DNA of 64,000 bases, taken from assembly GCA_913777465.1 (NCBI GenBank), contig CAJYRQ010000032.1, positions 1 to 64,000 of the forward strand. The letters run 5' to 3'. Positions 8,843 through 17,055 of the stretch are shown here, one piece after another. This DNA is from an uncultured Chryseobacterium sp. (GTDB taxonomy: Bacteria; Bacteroidota; Bacteroidia; Flavobacteriales; Weeksellaceae). The position numbers and the translations under genes were made by a program. Numbering within the stretch: the stretch's first letter is position 1; every line of letters begins with the position of its first letter. Under the pieces are notes generated by a model. That model did no database searches, was not told the DNA's origin, and saw only the letters and a program-made list of their open reading frames with translations.

Positions 8843-9670
8843 TTTTTTGGGTTCCTGATAGGGAAATAATTTCACCAGCCCTTCGTACAAGCTTCTGTGC
8901 AGAATGGTCGCGTGATTATCCGTCTCCATCATTTTATATTCTATTGTCCAGTTTTTCTTACCCGCTTTTTTCAGTACCTCATGCAGATTTTCAGCATCTT
9001 TTACCATCACCGGATGTTCTCCTCTCCCGACGGAAATATAAATAAATTTCTTCGTATCCGGAATTTTGATTAGCAACTGATTTGCACTTTTTAATAAGCT
9101 TTCATCATCCCACCATAAGCTAGGGCTAATAATAAAATAATTATTGAACAGTTCTGGTTTTTTCAGCAAAATCTCCGTTGCCAAAAGTCCGCCCAGCGAT
9201 TGCCCGAATAGATACGTATCCGCGACTTTAAACTGAGTTCCGATATACGGTTTTAATTCATTTTCAAGAAAGCTGATGAACTTATCGGAATGTCCGGTTG
9301 TAGGATAATCTTTTTGTAAATCTTTCAAATCCGTATGAAAAGTAAAATCTCGTTTCCGGTCGATATTCGCAATTCCCACTACAATCGTCTCCGGCATCGA
9401 ATACATTTGATTGAAAAACTGAACCAAGCCCGTTACATGAATAAAATCCTCATTCATGCTTCCGTCCAGCAGATAGATGACCGGGTAAGATTTTGTTTTG
9501 TCGAAATTTTGCGGAAGATAGATATTCAGAGTTCTGTCTTCATTCAGGATTTTAGACTTTAATGTTCTAATCTCTCCGATCGTTAATGGTTTTACATTGC
9601 CTTTTTGCGCTGAAACCAGACCTGAAAGTCCCAATACTATGCTGCAGATCAGCAGGAGTTTCTTAATCAT
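8840..9670 (-). CDS. secreted alpha/beta hydrolase, putative esterase (PF00756 type)
   Basis: A 276-residue protein with signal peptide MIKKLLLICSIVLGLSGLVSAQ. The catalytic Ser is in GQSLGGLLA, the family start TLNIYLPQNFDKTKSYPVIYLLDG is clear, and a late DNHATILHRSLYEG supplies the likely His. It belongs to the IroE/Fes/S-formylglutathione-hydrolase-like esterase group. It lies between paaY and paaZ on the same strand, probably in the operon. Periplasmic location means it is not part of the CoA pathway itself; it could release aromatic acids from esters, which is inference. Confidence 0.8.
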   Translation of the reverse strand: MIKKLLLICSIVLGLSGLVSAQKGNVKPLTIGEIRTLKSKILNEDRTLNIYLPQNFDKTKSYPVIYLLDGSMNEDFIHVTGLVQFFNQMYSMPETIVVGIANIDRKRDFTFHTDLKDLQKDYPTTGHSDKFISFLENELKPYIGTQFKVADTYLFGQSLGGLLATEILLKKPELFNNYFIISPSLWWDDESLLKSANQLLIKIPDTKKFIYISVGRGEHPVMVKDAENLHEVLKKAGKKNWTIEYKMMETDNHATILHRSLYEGLVKLFPYQEPKK

Positions 9671-9719
9671 TTTTTTACTTTTTCTAAACCTAACGGGTTT
9701 TTATTTAAACCCTCAAAGT

Positions 9720-10313
9720 TTATTTCACATCATCCCAAATACTGTAATCGATAATTTTAGTTGGAACCTGCTTTACATATTCGGTGAACGGCTCGCAGGG
9801 CAGAATCGCATCTTTCCCCTCCCGGGCCAGTTCCTGATACAGTTTTGTTCCTTCGGTTTTCCATTTGATCATTTCATCGGAAACGTCACGGATGATCTTT
9901 GCCGGGCTTCCGACGATCAGCTTCCGGGCTTCACACCTGAAGTTGGCAGGAACAAAAGCTAAAGCTCCGATAATACATTCGTCACCGATAATTGCTTTGT
10001 CCATCACCACGGCGTTCATTCCGACCAGACAGTTTCTTCCGATATGTCCGGAATGGATGATGGCTCCATGACCGATATGGGCCGATTCTTCCAGAATGGT
10101 TTCAATGCCCGGGAAGACATGCAGCGTACAGTTTTCCTGAACATTGGCCCTGTCCTTCACGATGATTTTCCCCCAATCGCCGCGGATGACTGCATTGGGA
10201 CCGACATATACTTCTTCACCGATTTCCACATTCCCGATGATCACCGCCTGCGGATGAATGTAGGCAGAAGGTTTGATAATGGGCCGGATACCATGGTAGG
10301 AGTAGATATTCAT
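9720..10313 (-). CDS. paaY: PaaY, hexapeptide-repeat thioesterase / gamma-carbonic-anhydrase-like
   Basis: A 197-residue left-handed beta-helix protein. Repeats of the [IV]-G-x4 kind run through residues 20-130 (VIIGNVEIGEEVYVG, NAVIRGDWG, AHIGHGAIIHSGHIGRN). His residues in CTLHVFPG and in HIGHGAIIHSGH match the zinc ligands of gamma-carbonic anhydrases and PaaY. PaaY in other bacteria is a thioesterase that rescues CoA trapped by a dead-end hydroxylated product. It lies between the thiolase gene and the esterase gene. Confidence 0.88.
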   Translation of the reverse strand: MNIYSYHGIRPIIKPSAYIHPQAVIIGNVEIGEEVYVGPNAVIRGDWGKIIVKDRANVQENCTLHVFPGIETILEESAHIGHGAIIHSGHIGRNCLVGMNAVVMDKAIIGDECIIGALAFVPANFRCEARKLIVGSPAKIIRDVSDEMIKWKTEGTKLYQELAREGKDAILPCEPFTEYVKQVPTKIIDYSIWDDVK

Positions 10314-10334
10314 AAATTTTTTCTTAAAAAATTT

Positions 10335-10472
10335 AATGTAACAATGGATCAGTCTAGCAATCTATCAATTAAACTAAATTGAAAATTCAGTATAAGGCCG
10401 ATTGATGACAATATTTGATTACATTGATATACTGTTACAGATATACTGTTACATTGATAAATTGTTACCTTA
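10335..10472. repeat. inverted octamer array, paaJ-paaY gap
   Basis: Left half AATGTAACAATGGATCAGT-like units, right half repeated ATATACTGTTACA twice and TTGATAAATTGTTACC. The halves are complementary over short blocks. It fills most of the 168-base gap. Confidence 0.7.
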
Positions 10473-10481
10473 TCAAAAAAG

Positions 10482-11690
10482 TTATACTTTTTCAATCACC
10501 ATCGCATAGCCCTGTCCGACACCGATACAAAGGGTACACAAGGCGTATTTTTTATTCTGTTTCTGCAATTCCATGGCAGCAGAACCGATGATTCTGGCTC
10601 CGGAAACGCCCAGCGGATGACCGATGGCAATGGCGCCTCCGTTCGGATTTACTCTTGAATCATCGTCTTTTAATCCCAGCGATCTTGTTACCGCCAAAGC
10701 CTGAGCCGCAAATGCCTCGTTCAGTTCGATGACATCCATATCTCCCAGTGAGAGGTCCAGTCTCTTCAATACTTTTTGGGCAGCTTCTACCGGACCGATT
10801 CCCATAATTCTCGGTTCTACACCGGCAACGGCGGAACCCAAGATTTTGGCAATGGGCTGAAGTCCGTATTTCTGTACGGCTTCTTCGCTGGCTAAAATCA
10901 AGGCAGCGGCGCCGTCGTTCATTCCTGAAGCATTTCCTGCGGTAACCGTTCCGCCTTCCTTTCTGAAAGCCGGACGAAGCTTGGCCAATCCTTCCATCGT
11001 AGAAGTGGGCTTTATGAATTCATCCTTATCAAAAATTTTAGGTTCCCCTTTTTTCTGCGGGATTTCCACTTGTACAATTTCTTCCGCCAGCCTTCCATTT
11101 TCCTGTGCTTTAGAAGCTTTCTGCTGGGACCATAAAGCAAACTGATCCTGGTCTTCACGGCTGATCTGGTGCATATCGGCTAAGTTTTCCGCTGTTTCCC
11201 CCATGCCGTCAACCCCGTACATTTCCTTCATTTTCGGGTTAACAAACCTCCATCCGAAAGTGGTATCAAACATCTGGCTGTCTCTTCCGAAAGCCGTACT
11301 TGGTTTGGACATCACATACGGTGAACGTGTCATGTGCTCGACGCCTCCTGCGATATAGATCTCCCCTTCTCCGGCAGCAATGGCACGAAAGGCATTGGCT
11401 ACGGCAGACATTCCCGAAGCACAAAGCCTGTTTACGGTTTCCCCTCCGATTTTATAGGGCAATCCCGCCAACAGCAGGGCCATTCTCGCCACATTCCGGT
11501 TGTCTTCTCCGGCCTGGTTGGCACATCCGAAGATCACATCCTCAATTTCCTCTACCGGAACTTCCGGATTTCTCGCGATGATTTCTTTGATGACAATGGC
11601 TGCCAGATCATCAGCTCTTACTTCCGAAAGGCCTCCGCTTAATTTCGAAATGGGAGTCCTGATATAGTCTATGATGTATACGTTGTTCAT
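10482..11690 (-). CDS. paaJ: 3-oxoadipyl-CoA / 3-oxo-5,6-dehydrosuberyl-CoA thiolase
   Basis: A 402-residue type II thiolase. The acyl-accepting Cys is in NRLCASGM (about residue 90), and GHPLGVSGAR plus CIGVGQG near the C-terminus provide the His and second Cys. Length and motifs match PaaJ/PcaF. It carries out the two thiolytic steps of phenylacetate breakdown, yielding acetyl-CoA and succinyl-CoA. The operon position downstream of paaI supports this over a general fatty-acid thiolase. Confidence 0.92.
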   Translation of the reverse strand: MNNVYIIDYIRTPISKLSGGLSEVRADDLAAIVIKEIIARNPEVPVEEIEDVIFGCANQAGEDNRNVARMALLLAGLPYKIGGETVNRLCASGMSAVANAFRAIAAGEGEIYIAGGVEHMTRSPYVMSKPSTAFGRDSQMFDTTFGWRFVNPKMKEMYGVDGMGETAENLADMHQISREDQDQFALWSQQKASKAQENGRLAEEIVQVEIPQKKGEPKIFDKDEFIKPTSTMEGLAKLRPAFRKEGGTVTAGNASGMNDGAAALILASEEAVQKYGLQPIAKILGSAVAGVEPRIMGIGPVEAAQKVLKRLDLSLGDMDVIELNEAFAAQALAVTRSLGLKDDDSRVNPNGGAIAIGHPLGVSGARIIGSAAMELQKQNKKYALCTLCIGVGQGYAMVIEKV

Positions 11691-11714
11691 GATATTTTAA
11701 TTTAACAATTTAAT

Positions 11715-11733
11715 AATGTAACAGTGTAACAAT
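11715..11733. repeat. left inverted repeat flanking four-helix-bundle gene
   Basis: A 19-base block of octamer type (AATGTAACAGTGTAACAAT). Its reverse complement occurs at 12138-12156 with 17 of 19 bases matching. The two arms enclose the gene at 11744-12097. Confidence 0.75.
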
Positions 11734-11743
11734 ACTAAATGCC

Positions 11744-12097
11744 TTATTTTTTATTTAAACTTGTACTTAATATTTTATAAGTAATTTTTCCTAATTCTAT
11801 AATCTGCTTTTCTAGCTTTTCATCAAATGGGTAGCTTCGGGAATGTTTACACAGATACAGCCAGTATTTTGTTTCCTCCAGTTCTTTGGCCGAGATTTTA
11901 ATTTTATTAATAAAATCATTTTTACTGTGAGGATTCTGTGCCTCAAATGCATTAGCTCCGATACTTGTGCCGGAACGCAGCAGTTGTTTGGCAATAACAA
12001 ATTTCTTCTTTTCTTCCAGCAATTCACAGAATTCAATAATATCTAAAGAAAATTGTACACTTTTTTCTATTAATGGGTTATTTTCGAAATTGATCAT
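11744..12097 (-). CDS. four helix bundle protein (23S rRNA intervening-sequence family)
   Basis: A 117-residue protein with the family signature: FSLDIIEFCE near the start, LLRSGTSIGANAFEAQNPHSKNDFINKIKISAKELEET in the middle and a WLYL segment after it. Relatives are encoded inside 23S rRNA intervening sequences and elsewhere, with unsettled function. Here the gene interrupts the paa operon between paaI and paaJ and has inverted octamer arms on both sides. It has no evident pathway role, so a mobile or repeat-associated origin is likely. Confidence 0.85.
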   Translation of the reverse strand: MINFENNPLIEKSVQFSLDIIEFCELLEEKKKFVIAKQLLRSGTSIGANAFEAQNPHSKNDFINKIKISAKELEETKYWLYLCKHSRSYPFDEKLEKQIIELGKITYKILSTSLNKK

Positions 12098-12137
12098 TTG
12101 TGTTAATTTTAATTGTTTTATTTATTTATATTGATAC

Positions 12138-12156
12138 ATTGTTACACCTTTACATT
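12138..12156. repeat. right inverted repeat flanking four-helix-bundle gene
   Basis: ATTGTTACACCTTTACATT, the inverted counterpart of 11715-11733. Further octamers (ATTGATACATTG, TACATTGATACATT) extend it on both sides. Confidence 0.75.
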
Positions 12157-12167
12157 GATACATTAAA

Positions 12168-12581
12168 CTAAAGCTCCGTTACTTTTTTCCCTATTTTATA
12201 CACCGTTCCGACAAATTTGGCCACCAGATCATCGTTCTGATTGGTGATTTTAATGTCATAAACTGCCGTTTTCCGGGTTTCGTTATCCAGAATGCTTTCT
12301 GCCCGGAAAATATCGCCTTCTTTTCCGGCTTTGGTAAAATTGATTATACAGTTGAGGGCAACGGCAGCGTCACCGGAATTGTTCGATGAAAAGGCCAGTG
12401 CCGAATCGGCAAAGGCAAAGGTAACGCCTCCATGTACCGTTTTCAGTCCGTTGATCATTTCTTTTTTAACGGGCATTTCTATTAAACAATAGTTCTCTTT
12501 AATTTCAATCAGTCTGATATTCATCCATTGGGAAAAATAGTCCTGACCGAACATATATTCTGCAACCTGTTTGGGTGTCAT
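12168..12581 (-). CDS. paaI: PaaI hotdog-fold acyl-CoA thioesterase
   Basis: A 137-residue hotdog thioesterase. The core VHGGVTFAFADSALAFSSN carries the GG and catalytic Asp pattern of PaaI, and MIEMPVKKEMIN-type strand text precedes it. It hydrolyses dead-end ring-hydroxylated phenylacetyl-CoA esters and so recovers CoA. Its ATG overlaps the stop of the small membrane protein gene by four bases (ATGA), implying translational coupling. Confidence 0.9.
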   Translation of the reverse strand: MTPKQVAEYMFGQDYFSQWMNIRLIEIKENYCLIEMPVKKEMINGLKTVHGGVTFAFADSALAFSSNNSGDAAVALNCIINFTKAGKEGDIFRAESILDNETRKTAVYDIKITNQNDDLVAKFVGTVYKIGKKVTEL

Positions 12582-12826
12582 TTATTCTTATTTAAATTTT
12601 TGAATTTTATCAAATCTTTCCACGTATAATCTCTACCGTCCAGGATAAAGGAAATTAAAAACATACCGATGAAATAAAATATAAAATCATATACATTTAA
12701 GTTTTCTTTATCCTCCCATCCGAGCTTATAAAAAAGAAATTTAACACTAAAAAAAAGAATAACAAAAATGCCTGCACTCACCAGAGCGCGCAGAAAGTTT
12801 TTCTTTGTAAATATTCTTTTAAGCAT
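12578..12826 (-). CDS. small two-helix membrane protein
   Basis: An 82-residue basic protein with two likely transmembrane helices, at about residues 13-35 (ALVSAGIFVILFFSVKFLFY) and 45-62 (YDFIFYFIGMFLISFIL). The C-terminus is Lys/Asn-rich. No family is recognised. It sits in the paa operon, 23 bases after the 103-residue gene and overlapping paaI. It looks like a passenger gene. Confidence 0.6.
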   Translation of the reverse strand: MLKRIFTKKNFLRALVSAGIFVILFFSVKFLFYKLGWEDKENLNVYDFIFYFIGMFLISFILDGRDYTWKDLIKFKNLNKNK

Positions 12827-12849
12827 GATTGAGGTTTAGATTAAAATAT

Positions 12850-13161
12850 CTATTGTCGTGTAATTTCTTCGTATAATTCATCAGCCAATTGGTCGTAAAT
12901 GCTCATGGTTTTACCCAGAATCACCTGGCCATTGGAAAGACTTTCCGGATCGTTATTATTTTCATTAAGATCAGAAGCCCCCGGATCAATGCCTTCTTCA
13001 TCCGACATTCTTTTGATCAGGGTTTTGTATTTTCCATTAAATTTCGACAATACTTCAAGCCGGTCCTGACCGTTCTCTATTGAAGAAAGCTCCTGAACCA
13101 GATATTCTTTTTCAATGAGAAGCCTGGTTTCCAATTCGGCTCTGAATTTTTCTATATCCAT
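12850..13161 (-). CDS. small acidic protein of unknown function
   Basis: A 103-residue soluble protein. Residues 1-55 look helical and charged. The middle is an acidic linker (NENNNDPES), and a helix near IYDQLADELYEEITRQ closes it. No family is recognised. It lies between paaH and the small membrane protein, same strand, probably in the operon. Confidence 0.6.
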   Translation of the reverse strand: MDIEKFRAELETRLLIEKEYLVQELSSIENGQDRLEVLSKFNGKYKTLIKRMSDEEGIDPGASDLNENNNDPESLSNGQVILGKTMSIYDQLADELYEEITRQ

Positions 13162-13179
13162 TTTCTAATGTCGCAATTA

Positions 13180-13242
13180 TCAATATAACAATTTACCAAT
13201 GCTTTTTAATTATTACACTGCTAAACTGTTACATTGGTACAT
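13180..13242. repeat. inverted octamer array, upstream of the 103-residue gene
   Basis: CAATATAACAATTTACCAAT faces TTACACTGCTAAACTGTTACATTGG, allowing a short imperfect hairpin between paaH and the next gene. Confidence 0.65.
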
Positions 13243-13243
13243 T

Positions 13244-14374
13244 TTATAATTTTCGGAGCAACGGGCTTTGCCGGTACCTTTCTTCCTGATATTCTTCATA
13301 AAGATCCTGAAGGGTTCCGGAGATGTTTGCATATCCGATTTCCTGTCCCCAGGCCAATAATCCTTTCGGGTAATTGACACCTTTCTGCATCGCCAATTCG
13401 AGATCCTGATCATTGGCAATGCCTAATCTTTTGGCCTCTACCGCTTCATTGATGAGCATAGAGATAATTCTCAGGAAAATCTGCCGGTAAAGTGCCTCAT
13501 CTTTCTGAGGTTCGGGTTTGGTTGCTCCTTCCGCATAATCATAGAACCCTTTTCCGGTTTTCCGGCCATGAAGCTTAGCTTCGGACATCCTCTGCTGCAA
13601 CAGGGACGGCTTGTATTTCGGATCGTAAAAATATTCGTTGTATACGGTTTTGGTTACCGAGAAATTGACATCCACTCCGATAAGATCCATTAATTCAAAC
13701 GGCCCCATTTTAAAGTTTCCGATGGTTTTCATGGCATCATCCACCTGCTCTACGGTGGCAATATTCTCTTCTACCATTCTCAGGGCTTCTCCATAATATG
13801 GGCGGGCAATCCTGTTCACGATAAATCCGGGAATATCTTTGGCGATCACCGGCGTTTTCCCCCAGTCTTTCATCAGTCCGTAAATTTTTTCCGGTAATGA
13901 TTTTTCAGTAAGCAGAGACGGAATTACCTCTACCAATGGCATCAGGGGTGCCGGATTGAAAAAGTGGATTCCGATAAAACGTCCGGGATGTTTCAGTTCC
14001 GCACCAAGAGAGGTGATGGAAATGGATGAGGTATTAGAACCGATAATACAGGTTTCGGAAACATGGTTTTCCAGTTCCGTGAATACCTTCGTTTTAATTT
14101 CTTTATTTTCGATGATGGCTTCGATAACCAGTTCGCAGTCTTTGAAGTCCTTCAGTTCTGTAGCGATAGAGATGTTAGATAAAATTTCAGTCATTTTCTC
14201 TGCTGAAATTTTCTGTTTGTCTACCAGTTTGACCAGTGTTTTTTTCAGGCCGAGGGTGGCGGTTTCTACCTGCTGTGCATTGGCATCATAAACCCAGACG
14301 CGGCATCCGTTTGTAGCGGCTACCTGTGCGATGCCTATCCCCATGGTTCCGGCACCGATGATTCCTATTTTCAT
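13244..14374 (-). CDS. paaH: 3-hydroxyadipyl-CoA dehydrogenase
   Basis: A 376-residue 3-hydroxyacyl-CoA dehydrogenase. The NAD site is GIIGAGTMGIGIAQ at residue 4, the CoA-site motif is GIHFFNPAPLMPLVEV, and DIPGFIVNRIARPYYGEA leads into the C-terminal helical domain. An upstream TTG at 14383 is open, but the ATG at 14374 gives the normal N-terminus. It oxidises 3-hydroxyadipyl-CoA in the paa pathway. Confidence 0.92.
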   Translation of the reverse strand: MKIGIIGAGTMGIGIAQVAATNGCRVWVYDANAQQVETATLGLKKTLVKLVDKQKISAEKMTEILSNISIATELKDFKDCELVIEAIIENKEIKTKVFTELENHVSETCIIGSNTSSISITSLGAELKHPGRFIGIHFFNPAPLMPLVEVIPSLLTEKSLPEKIYGLMKDWGKTPVIAKDIPGFIVNRIARPYYGEALRMVEENIATVEQVDDAMKTIGNFKMGPFELMDLIGVDVNFSVTKTVYNEYFYDPKYKPSLLQQRMSEAKLHGRKTGKGFYDYAEGATKPEPQKDEALYRQIFLRIISMLINEAVEAKRLGIANDQDLELAMQKGVNYPKGLLAWGQEIGYANISGTLQDLYEEYQEERYRQSPLLRKL

Positions 14375-14380
14375 ATGTAT

Positions 14381-14454
14381 CAATGTAACAATATATCAAT
14401 GTAATAATGTAACAATAAGATTGGTAAACTGCTACATTATTACATTGTTATATT
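14381..14454. repeat. inverted octamer array, paaG-paaH gap (best hairpin)
   Basis: CAATGTAATAATGTAACA at 14397-14414 pairs with TGCTACATTATTACATTG at 14430-14447, 17 of 18 positions, with a 15-base loop. Extra CAATGTAACAATATAT units flank it. Confidence 0.8.
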
Positions 14455-14459
14455 AATTT

Positions 14460-15260
14460 CTATTTTCCTTTATAATCGGGCTTTCTTTTCTGTAAAAATG
14501 CGTTTACACCTTCGATGAAATCTTCTGTTCCGGCAGCTTCCTGCTGAAGATCGGCTTCCAGTTCCAATTGTTCTTTCAGGGTATTGTTGTATGAATTGGC
14601 GAATGCTTTTTTTGTTAATTTAATTGCAGCAGTCGGCATGTTCGCCATTTTCTCCAGAATTTCCATCGACTTGGAGTTGAATTCTTCTTCAGCAAAGGCC
14701 TCAGCCACCAATCCATACGATTTTGATTCTTCAGCCGATAATCTTTTGCCGGTAAATGCTAAATAGTTTGCCAATTGTCTTCCCAGTAATTTCGGTAAGA
14801 AATACGTTCCTCCGGTATCAGGAATCAATCCGATATTGGAGAAAGCCTGGGAGAAATATGCTTTGTTACTGGCCAGTACAAAATCACAGATCAGAGCAAG
14901 CATCGCGCCGGCTCCTACTGCAGGACCGTTTACCAAAGCTACGACCGGTTTTTTGCAGCGGGTAAGCTCCATCACCAATGGATTGTAATAATCGGTTACA
15001 ATTTTACGGATGATATCGTGATCCTGATGTTCGTTACCGGTAACAAATGCATCATCCAGATTCTGTCCGGAGCAGAATGCCCTTCCTCTTCCGGAGATGG
15101 CCACACATCGTACGGTGGGATCATTGCTGCATTCATAGATAAAATCTTTCAGATCAGACAAGGATGGCTTGGTCAGCGCATTCATCGTCTCCGGCTGGTT
15201 GAGGTAAGCGATTTTCAGCTTTCCTTCAAAATGCGTTTCAATATCGAGTTGGGTATACAT
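14460..15260 (-). CDS. paaG: 2-(1,2-epoxy-1,2-dihydrophenyl)acetyl-CoA isomerase (PaaG-type)
   Basis: A 266-residue enoyl-CoA hydratase/isomerase family enzyme. The motif GRGRAFCSGQNLDD matches the FCAGQDL-type signature of PaaG, and GLIPDTGGT carries the Asp used by PaaG isomerases where hydratases have Glu. The ATG at 15260 gives the normal start (MYTQLDIE); an earlier in-frame start would lie in the repeat-rich gap. It turns the ring epoxide into oxepin-CoA. No separate paaF is seen in the window. Confidence 0.85.
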   Translation of the reverse strand: MYTQLDIETHFEGKLKIAYLNQPETMNALTKPSLSDLKDFIYECSNDPTVRCVAISGRGRAFCSGQNLDDAFVTGNEHQDHDIIRKIVTDYYNPLVMELTRCKKPVVALVNGPAVGAGAMLALICDFVLASNKAYFSQAFSNIGLIPDTGGTYFLPKLLGRQLANYLAFTGKRLSAEESKSYGLVAEAFAEEEFNSKSMEILEKMANMPTAAIKLTKKAFANSYNNTLKEQLELEADLQQEAAGTEDFIEGVNAFLQKRKPDYKGK

Positions 15261-15292
15261 AGTTTTAATTTTATGATTTAACAAATATAAAA

Positions 15293-15390
15293 TAATGTAT
15301 CAGTCTAACAATGTAACAATTTGCATAAGTCATGCTGAGCCTGTCGAAGCTTTTACTGGTAAACTGTTACATTATTATTTTGTTACATTA
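15293..15390. repeat. inverted octamer array with nested CATGCTGAGC repeat, paaD-paaG gap
   Basis: CAGTCTAACAATGTAACAAT faces TGGTAAACTGTTACATTATT. A different dispersed word sits in the loop at 15328-15350 (AGTCATGCTGAGC followed by CTGTCGAAGC). Confidence 0.7.
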
Positions 15391-15393
15391 ATT

Positions 15394-15858
15394 TTAGTGG
15401 CATTTAAAATAATCAAACGGCTCGAGGCAATCTAAACATTGGTACGAGGCTTTACACAAGGTCGATCCGAACCGGCTGATCTGCCTAGTATGATCCGAGC
15501 CGCAACGCGGACATTTCTTCGGTTTCCCGATGTGATGTTCGTCAGCCCCTTTTTCCGGCGGTGTGATTCCGTAAGCCCGCAGTTTTTCACGGGCTTCATC
15601 CGTGAGCCAGTCGGTCGTCCAAATCGGAAACATTTTGGTCACGACTTTTGCCTCCCAGCCGTTTTCCTTCATGAGCTTGATGATGTCTTCCTCAATGGTA
15701 AACATGGCAGGACAGGCAGAATACGTTGGCGTAATGGTAACTTCACAGGAATTTTCCCCCGTTACTTTTGCTTCCCGTACAATACCCAGTTCCACGATGT
15801 TGATGACCGGAATTTCCGGATCGGGAACCATTTCTAATATGTCTAAAGGATCTCTCAA
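15394..15858 (-). CDS. paaD: phenylacetyl-CoA epoxidase maturation protein PaaD
   Basis: A 154-residue protein joining a DUF59/MIP18-like domain (VPDPEIPVINIVELGIVR, and a CP pair in PTYSACPAM) with a C-terminal zinc ribbon made of CPRCGSD and CLDCLEPF. It helps assemble the iron-sulfur or di-iron centres of the PaaABCE oxygenase. A stop lies two codons before 15858 and no ATG is available before Met10, so a TTG start at 15858 (MRDPLDILEMV) best fits the family. Confidence 0.88.
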   Translation of the reverse strand: MRDPLDILEMVPDPEIPVINIVELGIVREAKVTGENSCEVTITPTYSACPAMFTIEEDIIKLMKENGWEAKVVTKMFPIWTTDWLTDEAREKLRAYGITPPEKGADEHHIGKPKKCPRCGSDHTRQISRFGSTLCKASYQCLDCLEPFDYFKCH

Positions 15859-15863
15859 TTTAA

Positions 15864-15942
15864 TCTAACAATGAATTAATATAACAGTTTACCAATTTCC
15901 CAATCATTGCTAGACTGCTAAATTGATATATTGGCGTATTTT
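15864..15942. repeat. octamer array, paaC-paaD gap
   Basis: Weaker copy of the octamer pattern: CTAACAATGAATTAATATAA and CAGTTTACCAAT on one side, GCTAGACTGCTAAATTGATATATTGG on the other. Confidence 0.55.
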
Positions 15943-15944
15943 AT

Positions 15945-16694
15945 TTACCAGGTACACCCAGGATACGCTCTCTGCATATACTGCAGTTCGCAAAGCATAA
16001 ATCCGAAATATTCCGTGTGATATCCGGTTCTGGATTTCGGCTGCATGAAAGGGTTGGAAGGATATTCCAGTCCGTATTCGGCAAAGTCTTTTTTAGTGAT
16101 GACTAAAAATTCTTCGTAAAGCGCATCTGCGTTCGGAGCGATGTTTAAAGCTGTCAGATCATCCTCGCCTTCTGTTTTTGCAAACAAACCTTTGGTATAT
16201 TCCCAGATGTTTTCAATGGCTTTTTCCAGACGGGATCTGCTTTCTTCCGTTCCCTGAGCGAAAATTTTCATCCAGGAAGCGGCATGGGTATAGTGGTACC
16301 GTACTTCTTTCAGGGATTTTTGGGCAATGGCAGAAAGCTCTTCATCTGCTGATTGGGACAATGCTTCATACATCAGCTTCTGGTATACTGCGAAAACATA
16401 GACTTTCAGGATCGTTTGTGCATAATCTTCGTTGGGAAGCTCGGTCCAATGGGCGTTCACATACTCGTGTTCGTATCTTAGAAAAGCAAGATCGTCTTCG
16501 GTTTTACCGTTATCGGCAATCCTTGAAGCATACACGTAGAAGTTATTGGCCTGCCCCAGCTCATCAAGCGCGATATTCGTCAATGCGATATCCTCTTCCA
16601 GATAAGGGCCTTCCCCGCACCATGCCGACAGACGCTGTCCCATGATGAAGCTGTCGTCTGCCAGTTTCAATAAATAATTATATAATGGATTCAT
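15945..16694 (-). CDS. paaC: phenylacetyl-CoA 1,2-epoxidase structural subunit PaaC
   Basis: A 249-residue helical, ferritin-like protein that pairs with PaaA in the multicomponent oxygenase. The N-terminal YLLKLADDSFIMGQRLSAWCG and EDIALTNIALDELGQA are characteristic. The chosen start is the ATG at 16694 (MNPLYNYL), because the 13 residues before it derive from a repetitive spacer. It follows paaB after 69 bases containing a small palindrome. Confidence 0.93.
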   Translation of the reverse strand: MNPLYNYLLKLADDSFIMGQRLSAWCGEGPYLEEDIALTNIALDELGQANNFYVYASRIADNGKTEDDLAFLRYEHEYVNAHWTELPNEDYAQTILKVYVFAVYQKLMYEALSQSADEELSAIAQKSLKEVRYHYTHAASWMKIFAQGTEESRSRLEKAIENIWEYTKGLFAKTEGEDDLTALNIAPNADALYEEFLVITKKDFAEYGLEYPSNPFMQPKSRTGYHTEYFGFMLCELQYMQRAYPGCTW

Positions 16695-16699
16695 TATTT

Positions 16700-16763
16700 T
16701 AGCTTTTAGCAAATGGCGTATAACTTTTGGCAAATGCCAAGAAGCTAACAGCCAATCGCTGTT
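16700..16763. repeat. TTGGCAAATGCCAA palindromic spacer, paaB-paaC gap
   Basis: Holds a 14-base near-palindrome TTGGCAAATGCCAA (16727-16740) flanked by AGCTTTTAGC and GAAGCTAACAGCC. This differs from the octamer arrays found in the other gaps. Confidence 0.55.
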
Positions 16764-17045
16764 TTACATATTTTTTACATCGTTCGGGATCTCGTAAAAC
16801 GTTGGGTGACGGTACAATTTGTCGTCGGCCGGATCAAAGAATGCTTCTTTGTCTACCCCTTCCGAAGTCACAATATATTTGCTTGGCACCACCCAAACGG
16901 AAGTTCCTTCTTTTCTTCTGGTATAAACGTCCCTGGCGTTCTGCAAAGCCATTTCGGCAGTCGGTGCCTGCACGATTCCTACATGTTTGTGGGACAATCC
17001 CGGTTTAGTCTGGATAAACACTTCCCACATATCTAAATTTGCCAT
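16764..17045 (-). CDS. paaB: phenylacetyl-CoA 1,2-epoxidase subunit PaaB
   Basis: A 93-residue protein, the normal PaaB length. MWEVFIQTKPGLSHKHVGIVQAP and AEMALQNARDVYTRR are typical, as is VWVVPSKYI. It links PaaAC heterodimers in the epoxidase. The gene sits between paaA and paaC as in most paa operons. Confidence 0.94.
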   Translation of the reverse strand: MANLDMWEVFIQTKPGLSHKHVGIVQAPTAEMALQNARDVYTRRKEGTSVWVVPSKYIVTSEGVDKEAFFDPADDKLYRHPTFYEIPNDVKNM

Positions 17046-17055
17046 AATTAAATTA

